Below, piece by piece: positions 34,719 through 46,151 of a stretch of DNA of 64,000 nucleotides. The first letter of the stretch is position 1; every line of letters begins with the position of its first letter. A program made the position numbers and the translations under genes. Origin of the DNA: Arthrinium phaeospermum (Eukaryota; Ascomycota; Sordariomycetes; Amphisphaeriales; Apiosporaceae); assembly GCA_006503535.1 (NCBI GenBank), contig QYRS01000008.1:1798001-1862000 (forward strand), read 5' to 3'. The notes beneath the pieces are model-generated. The model worked only from the letters and a program-made list of their open reading frames with translations, did no database searches and had not been told where the DNA came from.

Positions 34719-35809
34719 AGATCAAAATATTGCCCCAAGGCAGCTATGGCCTAACCAAGGAATATGAAGTTTTTCTAGTTGCTTCTATCAATCTTGGGTT
34801 AATGATCATTTGGTGAAGGAAAAGGTCAGGTCACTTTCGCGTGTTGAAGCGGCAGATTGTACTTCAAGTAGTTGAGTAATCTCAGTGCTGTGTTGTTGAA
34901 GCCATAGTCTAGGAAAGAACGCACGTGCGATGCACTCCACCTGACCTTGCAGAAAGCCTTGGCCGGCAGCCGGTTCCTGCCAGTCGGGGCGAGGGGCGGG
35001 TGGGTGAGAGAGAGCAAGAAGGACCCTTGTTCTTGCTAGGTAGGTTCATCGAAACAAGATTTCTTTTCGTCCATTGTGAGCCGAATTTATTTGAGGAAAG
35101 CCGTACCAACCTTATGTAGAGCGAATACATGCAGCAATACTAGGCCAAGGTACATGTACGTACTCTCGTAGGACTCAATTCCCCAGTGGGCAGTTAGGCA
35201 GCCGGGTTGCCTGCCGTTGCGTGCAGGAGGACGCCTCTTTTTTTAGTGACTCTCTTCCGACTACCACTCTGCCACTCCAGATCTTTTGCGTGCTCGATTC
35301 AGGCGGCGGATTTAGCATCGGTTGCCTTACTTTTTCTCTCTACCCTTCCACCTCTCGCTCCCCTGCCCGCCTCTCTCTATCCGCGTGGAATGTGCCACCT
35401 TCTCTCTCACTAAGAAGCAGGGATCTACACTCTTATTCGCCTGTGCAATAGTCCCCCCCAAGTGGCCAATCGAACTACGGAATCCTTCCTTCCACTTCGG
35501 CTGACTGATCTTTATCCCACTTCGCTTTCCACAGTCCCGCAGCTCAGCCCACTCGAGCACCAGGCTTGCGAACCACCATCTTTCCCTCTCACATCACCTT
35601 CACTTTCGCACTATACATTCCTTCAAGTGCTTACAGTCCCTTCGATACATGATTCACGCGCATCACCTACGACGACGCCTTTCGCATACTTCCAAAAAAG
35701 CATCATTACATCATTACATCATAAGCAAGTTCCAATAGATTGCACACTTCAAGACCTACCTTTCCTGCCGCCGCCCCCCGGACCAATCTTCCCGCACTGA
35801 GACACGACA
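34719..35809. other. Intergenic, dot1 promoter and leader
   Basis: 1.1 kb of pyrimidine-rich sequence (CT runs at 35330-35460 and 35580-35640), typical of a sordariomycete promoter and 5' leader for dot1. No gene seen. Confidence 0.5.
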
Positions 35810-37344
35810 ATGGGGATTTTGGGCCAGAAGTCCAAAATCAAACCGGCGCCACAGACGATCACCGTGCAAAAGGTCGTGGTCCCGCCGAAGGCCAAGCCGC
35901 GCTCAAGCCTAGGGCCTACTTCTTCTTCTTCCTCCAACGGCCTGCGCGCTCCCTCCGCCAAAGTCGGCAATGCCTCCCGCCTTTCGCCCAACCCCAGACT
36001 AGCGCGCACCAAGAGCGCATCGCCGTACCCTTCCTCGTCGGACGAGAAGCGCGCCGTGGAGCGCAAGCGCAAAGCCGTCACGAGCACCCCACGCGACTCA
36101 CCCGCCTTTGCTGACGATGACGACGACTCGGAAGATGACGAGGACGATGACCCGTTCCGCAAACGGCGGAGACTAATCGACGACACGGGCGACCCCAACC
36201 GCAAATTGCGCCACAAGCGGGCTTTTGACGACAAGATTCGGGACTCGCGAATTGTACATGCAGCACAGCTGGCTTCGGTCGAAACAGACTGCGAGCCTAT
36301 ATTCGGAGCGAAAGAGGACGAGGTCGCCGTAGAACTCCAATACCCTTCGCGCTGCAAGCCCGAAAAGTAAGTGGTCACAAATGGCTTGCGCTTGCTACAG
36401 GCACTGACATAGTTTATAGGTACGAGCTGGTATGGAAGAAAGACAGGATCGACGCCGTCGCGGATATTCTCAAGGTGGTTAAGCACGTCGCCGAGACATA
36501 TCTCACCGAAGAAGAGGCGCAGCCTTTCATCGACAACCAGGCAAGCTTCCGAAGACGGATGGAGAGGGCCTCGAACGAGAACATCCATGATTTGACTGCT
36601 TTCAAGTCCGCATTGGAAGACTACAACAAGAAGCTTTTTGCATTGGTAGAGAGCGGCACAATAGCCAAGAACATCGACCAAAGGCATCGTGTCCCTCCCG
36701 ACCTGGTCGACTTCATCCTCACCCAAGTCTACGACCGAACCGTCGCACCCAAAGTTGAGCTCCTCAACAAGTACCAAGCCGGCAGTGACAACGTGTACGG
36801 CGAATTGCGATATCCTTTTGTGCGACACATTCTACATGAGCATTGCCACATGACGTCGGATCAGGTTTACGTCGATCTCGGATCGGGAGTCGGCAATACC
36901 GTTCTCCAGGCCGCCCTCGAGATAGGCTGCCGGAGTTACGGCTGTGAGATCGTCGAGCAGTCGTGCAACTTCGCCGACGCGCAACTGGAGGAGTTCAGAT
37001 CCCGCTGTCTTCTGTGGGGACTAGCTCCCGGGCGAGCGCATATGGAAAGAGCCGACTTCCGTCAGAACCTCAAGATGTCTCAAGTGCTGAAAGAAGCCGA
37101 CGTCATCCTGGTGAACAACAAGGCCTTTACGCCACAGCTCAACAAGGCCCTGACGGATATGTTCTTGGACCTCAAAACGGGCTGCAAGATCATATCACTC
37201 AAGAACTTCGTACTCGGAAACGAGAAGAACTCCACCAACGATGTCGCTAATAGCATCCTTGACGTCGAGGAACACCGGTATCATGGAGACTGGGTCAGCT
37301 GGGCCAGCTCGGACGGCGAGTACTTCGTGTCGACCAAGAAGTAG
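35810..37344 (+). CDS. dot1: Dot1 histone H3 lysine-79 methyltransferase
   Basis: Two exons (35810-36366, 36420-37344; 53-nt intron GTAAGT...ATAG) give 493 residues, normal for a fungal Dot1. The enzyme methylates H3K79 on nucleosomes using S-adenosylmethionine, and in yeast acts in silencing and DNA-damage signalling. The N-terminal 180 residues are basic and disordered, with an acidic run (DDDDSEDDEDDD) and a basic RKRRR patch, consistent with nucleosome and nuclear targeting. The catalytic DOT1 fold follows: VYGEL (311-315), the SAM-binding motif DLGSGVGN (338-345), GCEIV with the ribose-contacting Glu (362) and VNNKAF (417-422). The last motif is VNNFAF in many homologues, so Phe to Lys at residue 420 is a minor variation. 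The C-terminus is intact. Confidence 0.95.
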
Positions 37345-37863
37345 TACGATCCCGCGTTGGCAGCGAAGCCCCGTCGTAACCGTAGAGCGGGAGTCGAGAC
37401 GATGTTCTCTGCGCGCACCAACCCCAGTTCCTGGCACGTCACCCGAATGTTGCCAGAAGCTCTGAGGAGTACGCAAGTGAAGCTTCGAAGGTTGAAAAAA
37501 GGTATCCCTTATCGCGCAGATTGAGACGGATCCTGAGCGCGACTCAGCGAAAGAGGTTTCTAATATTTGCATCATCGGCATAGCCCTGCGTGCATTCCTT
37601 TTCTAAGTACATTTCAGACACAGAATTCCTTTTAGAAAGCGAAAGGGCGTTGCTTCCTTGCAAAGCTTGGAGCACTGGAAGGAGGAGGAGGAGAAGTGTA
37701 TGGACTTACATGTATAGACCATTTTTGTATACTCATAGGATACCACGAGAGCGACAAAGAAACCCAAATTTTCCAGCAAATACTCGACTTTTCCGTGCAG
37801 ACACTTCGTGAAATGGAGACTGCGTACCATGTTAACCCCCCTGTTGTCGCAGTTGGTCTCGTT
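37345..37863. other. Convergent intergenic region between dot1 and atg16
   Basis: About 520 bases joining two facing 3' ends. No ORF of interest. Confidence 0.5.
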
Positions 37864-38659
37864 CTATCGACCACTTCTGTGCCTCGGTTCGTTGGAGAGA
37901 TTCATCGCGTCGGCTTCTTGGGCCATACGCTTCATCCACCTGTCCACCAACTCCTTGTTCTCGGCCGCGACTTTGGCGGCTTTCTGCTCGGTCATGTTGA
38001 TCTGAATGTTCAGGGTCAAGTTGTCATCTTGCACCTCCTAGTAGTTGTCGCCGTCAGTATTAGTTTCCCATCCATTCGCGCGCACCCAACCAACATGCGC
38101 GATGACTCACCTTGAGCAACTTGGTCTTGCCCACCAGCTCCTCGTTCCGGTCCTTGAGCTTCGTCGCCAGCGTGTTACGCTCCGCCGTCAGGTCTTGGAC
38201 GCGCTTGTCGTCGGCCTTGGTCTTGGTCCGGAGCTTCTGGAGCTCGGCGGCGTTGGTCTTGACCTTGGCCTCGAGCTGGCCCTTGGAGCGCAGGGCTTCG
38301 GCGAGGTCGCGCTTCAATTCGGCGGTGCTGGGGCCGCTGCTCTGGGCTGTCGCCGAGGGGTCGGTGGTGGTGGTGGTTGCGACGGGGGCGTCATTGGACG
38401 AGGGGTTGGGGGACTGCGATGTGGATGGGGATGAGAGCTTTTGGGTAAGGATCTCGTTTTCGGCTTTGAGGGAGGCGACGTGGTCGGCGAGCTGGGAGCC
38501 TAAATCGCGTACATTATCAATCTATCTGCCCGAGAAATGGGAAGGGGCTCTCAAGGGCTGCGCTGGTAACTTACAAGCTGCGACGAGATCCCTGTTCACG
38601 GGGTTGGCGCGCTCGGCCTCCTGGATGTTCACCAGGTACTCGTCGCGCCAGTCGGGCAT
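37864..38659 (-). CDS. atg16: Autophagy protein Atg16
   Basis: Three exons (38659-38575, 38499-38111, 38037-37864) give 215 residues; introns of 75 and 73 nt use GTAAGT and GTGAGT donors. Atg16 dimerises through a coiled coil and brings Atg12-Atg5 to the forming autophagosome, where the complex directs Atg8 lipidation. The N-terminal helix (MPDWRDEYLVNIQEAERANP) is the Atg5-binding segment and is typical of filamentous fungi. It is followed by CSQLADHVASL, a Ser/Thr/Pro-rich insert and a long heptad coiled coil (about 95-200: LKRDLAEALRSKGQLEAKV ... EVQDDNLTLNIQINMTEQ ... ENKELVDRWMKRMAQEAD). The ENKELVDRWM element is diagnostic. No WD40 domain is present, as expected for fungi. Confidence 0.95.
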
Positions 38660-39497
38660 GATGGCTGGCAGGCAGGCGAGCGGCGCTTTTCTTTTGCTGT
38701 GATACAATATAATACGCGACGATGATAACGACACACACAGAGAGACACACACACCCAGTGGTGAACGAACAAGGAGAGTGAGAGGGAGGAACGAGCACAC
38801 ACACGCTCAAGCTTACCCCGCCAAGAAGGAGGCACAGCAAATCGGTACAAGAAGAGAACGGTGGAGAAACTGAAGGAGGCGCGCGAAAAAGAACTGGATT
38901 GATTATATAGCTCGATTCTTCATATGCGACAAGAGGGAAACAGGTGTCATGGACAGCTCATCTCATCTCATGGTAGTTGTTGGGTTTGAAACTAGCCGAA
39001 AGGTTGTTTGAGCCTCTCTCCCTCAAGACGAGGTCCGCCCGCCATTGATGGATTCCAGAGCTGGGTACGGAGTACTACGCTAAGTTCCTCCCGTGAACAG
39101 GCGGGATGACGCATGAAACGAGGAGGGGCAGGTCACTTAAATTTGAGAGAAGCAAATCCGGGGTCGCAAAAGCCTATAAAAGGCACTTGCTACCTACCTG
39201 TCAACAGGGGATGATGCCTGTGTGAATCTGCTTGCTTCTTACTGTGACGTTGGAAAAAAGCATTTATACATGTTTGCATATAGATCTTTAGGCATATCAA
39301 AGATGCATGACTGGGAACTTGTTGCAAATGATTCAGTGCCGCACGGGGTGCCATGTCGCATCGCGGAAGTTAAGTGATGAGATACTGCCAGAAAGGGATA
39401 TGCTACACCGTATCTTGGGGATATTTGACACAACTGAGACGACAAGTAAGGCAGAGCAAAAAGAAAGCCACTGTGGACTTGTCGAAAGCACAAAAAG
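38660..39497. other. atg16 promoter and tRNA-Cys downstream flank
   Basis: 838 bases. A (CA)n/(GA)n tract at about 38731-38756 lies in the likely atg16 leader. No gene seen. Confidence 0.5.
38731..38756. repeat. (CA)n/(GA)n microsatellite
   Basis: Alternating CA and GA dinucleotides about 75 bases upstream of the atg16 start codon. Confidence 0.7.
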
Positions 39498-39581
39498 AGG
39501 AGCGAGCGTGGATCGAACACGCGACCTTAGGATAATTGCGAATGACTGCAATCCCACGCTATACCACTTAGCTACCGCTCC
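39498..39581 (-). tRNA. tRNA-Cys (GCA) with 12-nt intron
   Basis: On the minus strand, acceptor GGAGCGG (39581-39575) pairs with TCGCTCC (39505-39499) with one G-T pair. The T arm is GCGTG-TTCGATC-CACGC. Anticodon GCA occupies 39549-39547. A 12-nt intron (39545-39534) lies one base 3' of the anticodon. The discriminator is T at 39498, the U73 that marks Cys tRNAs. A five-T Pol III terminator follows at 39496-39492. Confidence 0.92.
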
Positions 39582-40328
39582 TTTGTTGGTTCATGCTAAA
39601 ATTCGAAGTTATGGCGTTCTATAGAGCATGCAACGCTAGCAGCCTCTTGGATGTCCGCTCGATTCATATCAACATTCTAAAGTCATACTGTTTGTGATTC
39701 TGTTGGACAATATACGCCTAGCTATAATTCTCTATGCCAGGTGTGCTCCAACATACATAGTTTTTAAAAAGTCACCGCCTAAAACAGGGTACCAGGCGCC
39801 GCAATAGTGACACGGCACTTGATCGGGGGAATGAGTGAGAAAGCTAGAATACACATGAGTAGTAGTAATGGCACGTATCTTAACATATTTACTAAGGAGC
39901 TGGGAGACTGGTCAGTGATATGTTTTATTCAAACCTGAGTTAGCCTTGGCGTGTACCTGCTCGATCAGGGCTAGGAAAGATGACATAGAGGACCAGGGTT
40001 GCCGGGCGAGATTCTATCCTACAATGCCTCATATGTCTTTGATGCTGCAAGCCTCCGTAGGCTTCTGTGAGACATACAATGCTTTGTATGAACAAAGCCT
40101 TACCAGGTAGCAAAACAAGGTCATTGCCTATACAAAAGCAACCTTGTTATAAGCAGCCACGTCCTCTCTGATGGGGCAAAGGTCATGTACGCATGGCATC
40201 GCCAACAGACCGATCACTCAAATCCGCCAGCAACCATTGTTTATCACTTAACCTGGCCTAGGTCTTCGAGGTTCTCCATCGATCGCCGTTGACTCGGAAG
40301 TCTGATTTGCTCACCATCCTGCCCGAAA
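39582..40328. other. Intergenic, nothing recognised
   Basis: 747 AT-rich bases upstream of tRNA-Cys and of the small acidic ORF. No ORF or repeat stands out. Confidence 0.5.
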
Positions 40329-40796
40329 ATGGAGAACTTAGGCGGGGATCAGCTGCGTGTCTGGCTCAGGAACAACAAGGAGGATCTTGATTGGGAAAAG
40401 GCCCTCGAGCTCCTGGACGAAGTATTGGACGAGACCAGGGATACGAACGAAAGCGCCGACTGCATAGAAGCCTGGATGAGATGGGCGGTGCCGCGGTTTA
40501 GCTCGAAGCACATATCCTACGGGTTCAAAATCGCCAGGGACTATGGTCTAGGGGACGTCTACATGGTAGCCTGGAACGATACAGAGGATGGGCTGGACGA
40601 GATGGATGCGGATGTAACAGCCAAAACAGAGCTGGTGGTTCGGCAGGAGGCGATGATGGAGATACGAAAGGGCGTCGAAGGCGAGGGAGAGGATGAACAA
40701 GGGAAGCAGGGTAATCAAGAATATGCATGCAGTGATGGTGGTGTTGACTCGGCAGCGGAAGAGACCAAAGAGGAAGAACGGCTCCTAGAGGGATGA
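40329..40796 (+). CDS. Small acidic hypothetical protein
   Basis: A single-exon ORF of 155 residues with protein-like composition: amphipathic helices at the start (LDWEKALELLDEVLDET), an aromatic central stretch (AWMRWAVPRF, GFKIARDYGLGDVYMVAW) and a very acidic Glu/Gly-rich tail. No signal peptide or membrane segment. I do not recognise the family. Its position between tRNA-Cys and ase1 gives no functional clue. It could be a young or lineage-specific gene, or a spurious ORF. Codon choice is less GC3-biased than the neighbouring genes. Confidence 0.5.
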   Translation: MENLGGDQLRVWLRNNKEDLDWEKALELLDEVLDETRDTNESADCIEAWMRWAVPRFSSKHISYGFKIARDYGLGDVYMVAWNDTEDGLDEMDADVTAKTELVVRQEAMMEIRKGVEGEGEDEQGKQGNQEYACSDGGVDSAAEETKEEERLLEG

Positions 40797-42032
40797 AGTG
40801 CCTGCCTGAAAGAGGTAAGTGTGTGCCGAGGTGGGCTCCCGTTGCCTTGGTGCGAAGGTAAAAATACACACGACTACTGTACGTAATCGGCTCGGCCTTT
40901 ATAGACTGCAAGAAAGACACGATACGCTAGTCATAAGTCCCCGGGCAAGATTGCCGTACCCATTGGACATGAAAACCTGGTCGTGGAGAAGATCCGGAGT
41001 GTTCCAGTATAACTGGGCAGAGCTGGGAAGACCGGGTGCCGGGGGATCTGATATGGATGTGTGTTTACTACTAGGTTTGCTTCCCAGGGCCTGTGATAGG
41101 CGAGGCGTCTATCGATAGGCCGTTGTAGTGGAGGATGCAACGGTGGGGTTCGCACCTATCGGGGCCAAGGACCAAGGAAGTGGTCGGGTAGCCGAATGTT
41201 CTGAACAGGCCATGCGCCCCCCTGGCTGAAACAATTTGGGGGGAGTTGGTCTTAGGATAAGCGCTAACGGCGCCAAGCAGGCGGGTTGCCATAGCGACCC
41301 GGCAGCGGATTCGAAAGCTGGGAAAACGGTGCTTTTCGACCAGGACAAACTCCTCCCAAACCATGAGCTTCTTTCGCTAACCCGGAAAATTGATATCTGA
41401 CTGCTGCTATTGTTGATCGACTTCACACTCTTTTGAACGACCAGGACCACCACTTCCCCCTACCTAACCCCCCCTCCCCTCCACCGACTCAGAGAGCTTG
41501 GACATTCCCCTTCTTCCTTTTCATTTCGGAATAGCCTCACCACCATTATTTCACCGCTCTCCCACTCTCTCACTCTCTCACACTGCCACCCTCTTTTGCA
41601 GCTATTGTGCCGCGCCGCCTTGTCCGAACTTTCGTAGGGATCGACCGCCTGTGATGTTGACAAATTAGGCCGAGTCGCAGTGTTGCTCTCACCTGGCCTG
41701 ACTCGAAAAAGCGCGTTCGACTGTTTGGATGCAGATCCGAAGAAAAGAAAGGAAAACATCCCGCCTTTCTCAACGCGCACCAATCCAATCCATATCGCAA
41801 ACAGACAGAACCCTACTTAAATGCTTCATGCCAATTTCTCCACTGCTACTCCAAAATATCTACATACATCGCAACCAGACCACACACCTCCTCTCCAAAA
41901 GTCGCTCGTTTATAAAGACCACCTACGCCCGATCGACGCCCCGCAAACATAAACATCCATCGGTGAACTCATCGAGAGCAACCCTACCCCCCTAAGACGG
42001 CCTCTAAGAGCGAGGCTCGCTCATCCACCACG
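40797..42032. other. Intergenic, ase1 promoter
   Basis: 1.2 kb. Pyrimidine-rich runs at 41455-41600 and CA-rich leader-like sequence at 41850-41990 precede the ase1 start. No other gene seen. Confidence 0.5.
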
Positions 42033-44540
42033 ATGGATCCCAGCTACCTGTCGCAACAGGTCAACACCATCATTGGCCAGCTACATGGCCTCTTCGATGA
42101 GATTGGCGTCCCCAACCATGATCGCGAGACGCGAGAAGCAGAGGTAAGGCACCAGTGCATGCATGCTGCACGTCATTCGCACAGACGCTCATGCTAACCC
42201 CCACGATGCAGCTGTTCGCCGCCCTGTCCGATACCCTGAACAACCAGGTCAAAAGCGTCACCGCAGAGAAGAAGAAGATGCTGGACGACGCCAATCGGAT
42301 CATAACCGTCATTCGCCAAATGGAAGCGTCTTTGGACCAGTCTAGTACACGCCGCAACTGCTCGGACGAAGATGACGAGCTTCGGATAACGTTTCCCCTG
42401 TCGCGGTGCTTGAAGAAGCTTAAGGAGAAGCAAGTCCAGGTCGGCAGACTTCACCGCGAGAGGTTTGAGCAGGTTAAGAGTGAGCAACTACCTCGGCGAA
42501 CTTGCATGCGTCGCGCCGCATCGCCTCGCCTGCCTTTCAGCGACGTACCAATGACTAACATGTGATCAAATAGAACTTGTCCAAGCATTGGAATCCTACT
42601 CCTCACATCTGGAGCCTACCTTCGTCAAAATTGCCCTTCCACCTACAGGACCCAACCAATCAATACCACCATCTTTCGATCTCTCGCCAGCCTACGTTGA
42701 CAGGCTAGACGACGAGTTCACACGAGTGTACGAGGAGTATGCCCGTCGCGTTGCTGCAGTCAAATCCATATCAGAGAACATCATCCAGCTGTGGGCAGAA
42801 CTCGGTACTCCTCAGGCTCAGACTGACGCAGCAATTGTCAAATATTACCGGGATGCGCCAGAGCAGCTTGGCTTACACGAAGAGGATCTTATGAGGCTGC
42901 AAGGTAAGCGGGACAAGCTTTCCGACGAGAAGAAGAACCGTGAGAAGCGCCTGCAGAACTTGAAGCTGTCCGTGGAAGCGCTTTGGGACAAGCTAGGTAT
43001 CGACGAGTCGGAACGTAAGGCGTTCTTGAACGGGAACCGTGGCTGTGGCGTTCGACAAATCAACGAGTTCCAGGATGAGTTATCACGGCTTAACGAGTTG
43101 AAGCGACAAAACTTGCACCTCTTCGTCGAAGATGCGCGATTCAAGCTTCAGGAGCTCTGGGATGCGCTGTACTATTCTGAGGACGAGATGCTCGAATTCA
43201 CTCCGGCTTTCTCAGACGTATACAGCGATGCTCTCCTGGAAGCCCATGAAGCTGAGATTGCTCGTCTGGAGAGCATACGAGAGCAACGCGCCCCGACCTT
43301 GGCGTTGATCGATAGACATCGCAGTCTGACCCAGGAGAGGGACGAGCTTGCTGCATCAAGTCAAGATGCGTCTCGTCTGATGATGCGCGGCCAGAAGGGC
43401 GAAAGACGCGATCCCGGAAAACTCCTACGGGAAGAGAAGATGCGCAAGCGGATAGCCAAAGAGCTGCCCAAGGTAGCAGCCGATCTACGCAAAGCGCTTG
43501 AGCAGTGGGAGGACGAGTACGGCCATGATTTCCTCGTGCATGGCGAGAGGTATCTGGATAGCCTGGATGCTGAAGAACACCCGCCAAGGCCAACCACAGC
43601 TGCCGGGACTCGTGCCAAAACCCCGGCGAATCCACCGTCGGCAGCAAAGAAGGCACCAGTACCAAGCCGAGCAAACAGTACTATGGCAAACAGTACTGTC
43701 ACCAGACCCGCTACTCTTGGGCGGTCCGATACTCTCCCGCGGACCAAAACCCCCAATGCGCTTTCGAGCGGCACTGGGTCATTGAGAAGAGTTCCGCCGC
43801 CGATACAGGTACCTGGAAACCCCAAGAGCCCGTCCAGAGTGCCCATCGCTCGAGCCCCTCTGTCAAATATGCAGGACGGCAAGAACTCGCCCGAGAGAAA
43901 GCCGAGGCCTGAGTCCCAACCACCTCTCCGGTCTGCTCCATTGATGCGTGCCCCTCCTCCCAAGATGCGAGAGCTTGTGCAAGGCCCGCCCCTGGAAACA
44001 CCCAACAACCCCTACAAGAATTCGGGGTTGAATTCTGGCAGCAGCATCAATATCCGGGCTGTTGAGCCCGAAGATGTCTACCTGGACCGAGAAGGCTCTC
44101 AATCTCAGTCGAGCTATAGCCGGTCGCAGATGACGACTTCCCAGTACTCGCACAGCTCGGGGAGCCAGAGCCAGAACGAGCGCTTCACGCGCTCTGGGTA
44201 CCCACAAGCACCACCCCCCAGGCATGTGTCCGATGCCTCGACAGTGACATCGGGGTCAACAATGTCGTCGGCCCCGTCGGGCTCAGAGAATTGGGAAACG
44301 TATGACGACAACTCGGAGCCTGAGGAGGATGTATCTGATACCTACTACGCCAAAGTGCGGGCGGCACAAGCCCATGGCAAACGCTATACTCCTGAAGATC
44401 AGTACTCGCGGCTACAGTCGAGCCAAACCAAGCGGATCCGGGGCATTCCACCTATGCATGCCGGCCATGGTACAGTGGACGCAGAAGGAAACCGAACTAT
44501 TTCGGGGAGCGAGTGGACGGAGGACGAGGATCCTTACTAA
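42033..44540 (+). CDS. ase1: Ase1/PRC1/MAP65 microtubule bundling protein
   Basis: Three exons (42033-42143, 42212-42479, 42574-44540; introns 68 and 94 nt) give 781 residues. MAP65 proteins form rod-like dimers that crosslink antiparallel microtubules at the spindle midzone in anaphase. The start (SYLSQQVNTIIGQLHGLFDEIGVP) is the family's N-terminal dimerisation helix. A spectrin-like helical rod runs to about residue 490 (LWAELGTPQAQTDAAIVKYY; LWDKLGIDESERKAFL; ARFKLQELWDALYYSEDEML), with repeated LW-x-x-L elements. The microtubule-binding portion includes REEKMRKRIAKELPKVAADL. The last 280 residues are Pro/Ser/Arg-rich and disordered with many SP/TP sites, consistent with Cdk control of midzone binding. 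The C-terminus (SGSEWTEDEDPY) is acidic. Confidence 0.95.
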
Positions 44541-46151
44541 TGGGCCGTGTGCCCAACCCGTATGAGTCACGATGTATGGGTTTTTTTTAATGCCTGACGC
44601 ATCCTCATGATCACGGTTACGGTTCATGAACATGTCCCACGAACGACTTTTGACGATTCTCGGTGTTTCGCATTTTTGCAGCCAGCGTTGATATCTTCTT
44701 CAAGGCCAGCAAGCGACGTTTTTTCTTCTTCTCTTCTTTTTTCTCCCTTCTGTCCACACTTTTGTGAGCATATCACAGGCTGGCTCTCTTCTTGTAGTCT
44801 CTTTTATTGCATACCATTTTCCTGCCGCAAGGCTAGAGGAGGACCCAGTTGGATGGTTCACTCTGACAGTGGCCCTGCTGGAGATATATCAGCTTCCCAT
44901 TTTTTGTACCGGCGTGCAGATGGGTTTTCATGGGGGGAGAGCTACTCACTCCCCGAAGATCATCAAAAGCCACCGAAACCGATAGTGTATATGGCACCGA
45001 GTTGTGTCTTTTTTTGTGTTGGGAATCCTCCGATAATAGGAAAGGGGAAAGGGAATGGCTTGATCAGCGAGCATGGGCTGTACTTAGGCGTCTGGTTCTG
45101 GCGTTGGAAAGGCATATAGTGGTTGCTAAATGTTGTTGTTTGTTGTAGCCAAATTCCACCAATGAGATTTTTTTTACATGTATGATTTGTCCCTTGCCAC
45201 TGTGACTGTTGCTGTGATGTTGTATATGTGTTGGTGTTTATAGCCTGGCAGCCTACATGATGTTATACTTATGTAAGAAAGGCAGATTGGCAGATTCCTA
45301 CTAAGATCTTGATAGGCGTGTCGATCAACGTTGAGCCATGTGCTGCGAGTAAGTAGAGTAGCATGGAATTAATGTATGTACAGTTACAGGCATTCGGCAA
45401 GGCTTAGCGCAATGACGCCAATGGACGGCGGGGGACCCGGCAAGCACTGCCTCGGAGCTCCCACCTGTACCTACTTGGAGCTAGCATGTACATTGATAGA
45501 TTAAACGGTTCGAGCTGCAATGCTTGCTGGATTGCGGTACTTGCCTGGGTAGCCACTAATGTCAATTGTTATTGGGAACCGCCCCCTTGTCGTCCCGTCA
45601 CGGATCTCGCGAATTACGTATGTCTGTCTTGTCTGGGCCAGTAATCAATCGGGTTGTCTCAGCATTATTGTCCTTTTTCTCGCTACTAGGTTACTGCAGA
45701 ATCTCACGTTTCTTCTACAAACTACTATACTTACTTGTTACTTGCAGTAACTGTATATATGGATGCGGGAGAAAGGTTTCTTTAATTCTCTCTTATCAGC
45801 GGAAGTTTTTCGTTGTGTAACGTGCGCACTTTCGCCAAATGTTTGCTGCTGGAAGTCACAACTGGTCCCTGAGCTTATACTGCAGCAGCTGCAGCAGCAC
45901 CTTGCCTTGACCTCTCTCCATTTGTTTGTTTCCCATACAAGTACCAACAACCACCGACGTTGGTCCAAACAAGCCATTCAACATTAGTGTAAATCAATTC
46001 CTGTCGATCATTCCTTCCTTCCTTCCTCCCATTAGCTCAGCTCGTTTCGTTCCTACAAGCTGGCGTGTGTGTCTTTTTAAATGGTCCAGGAAGAGAGGTA
46101 AATGCGACCAGACAGCTCGCGGCGCCTCCCGCCGTTTGATCCGTTTACCTC
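44541..46151. other. Intergenic between ase1 and the Irs4-like gene
   Basis: 1.6 kb in tandem orientation. It holds T-runs (44580, 45170) that suit the ase1 3' end, and a pyrimidine-rich leader (CTTC repeats at about 46008-46027) before the Irs4-like gene. No further gene seen. Confidence 0.5.

Noticed and set aside
42588..42620. Apparent Met start of the long Ase1 ORF
   Set aside because: The codon is TTG inside exon 3; splicing to upstream exons supplies the true ATG at 42033. The same applies to TTG codons near 19807 (LRR gene) and 53987 (yak1).
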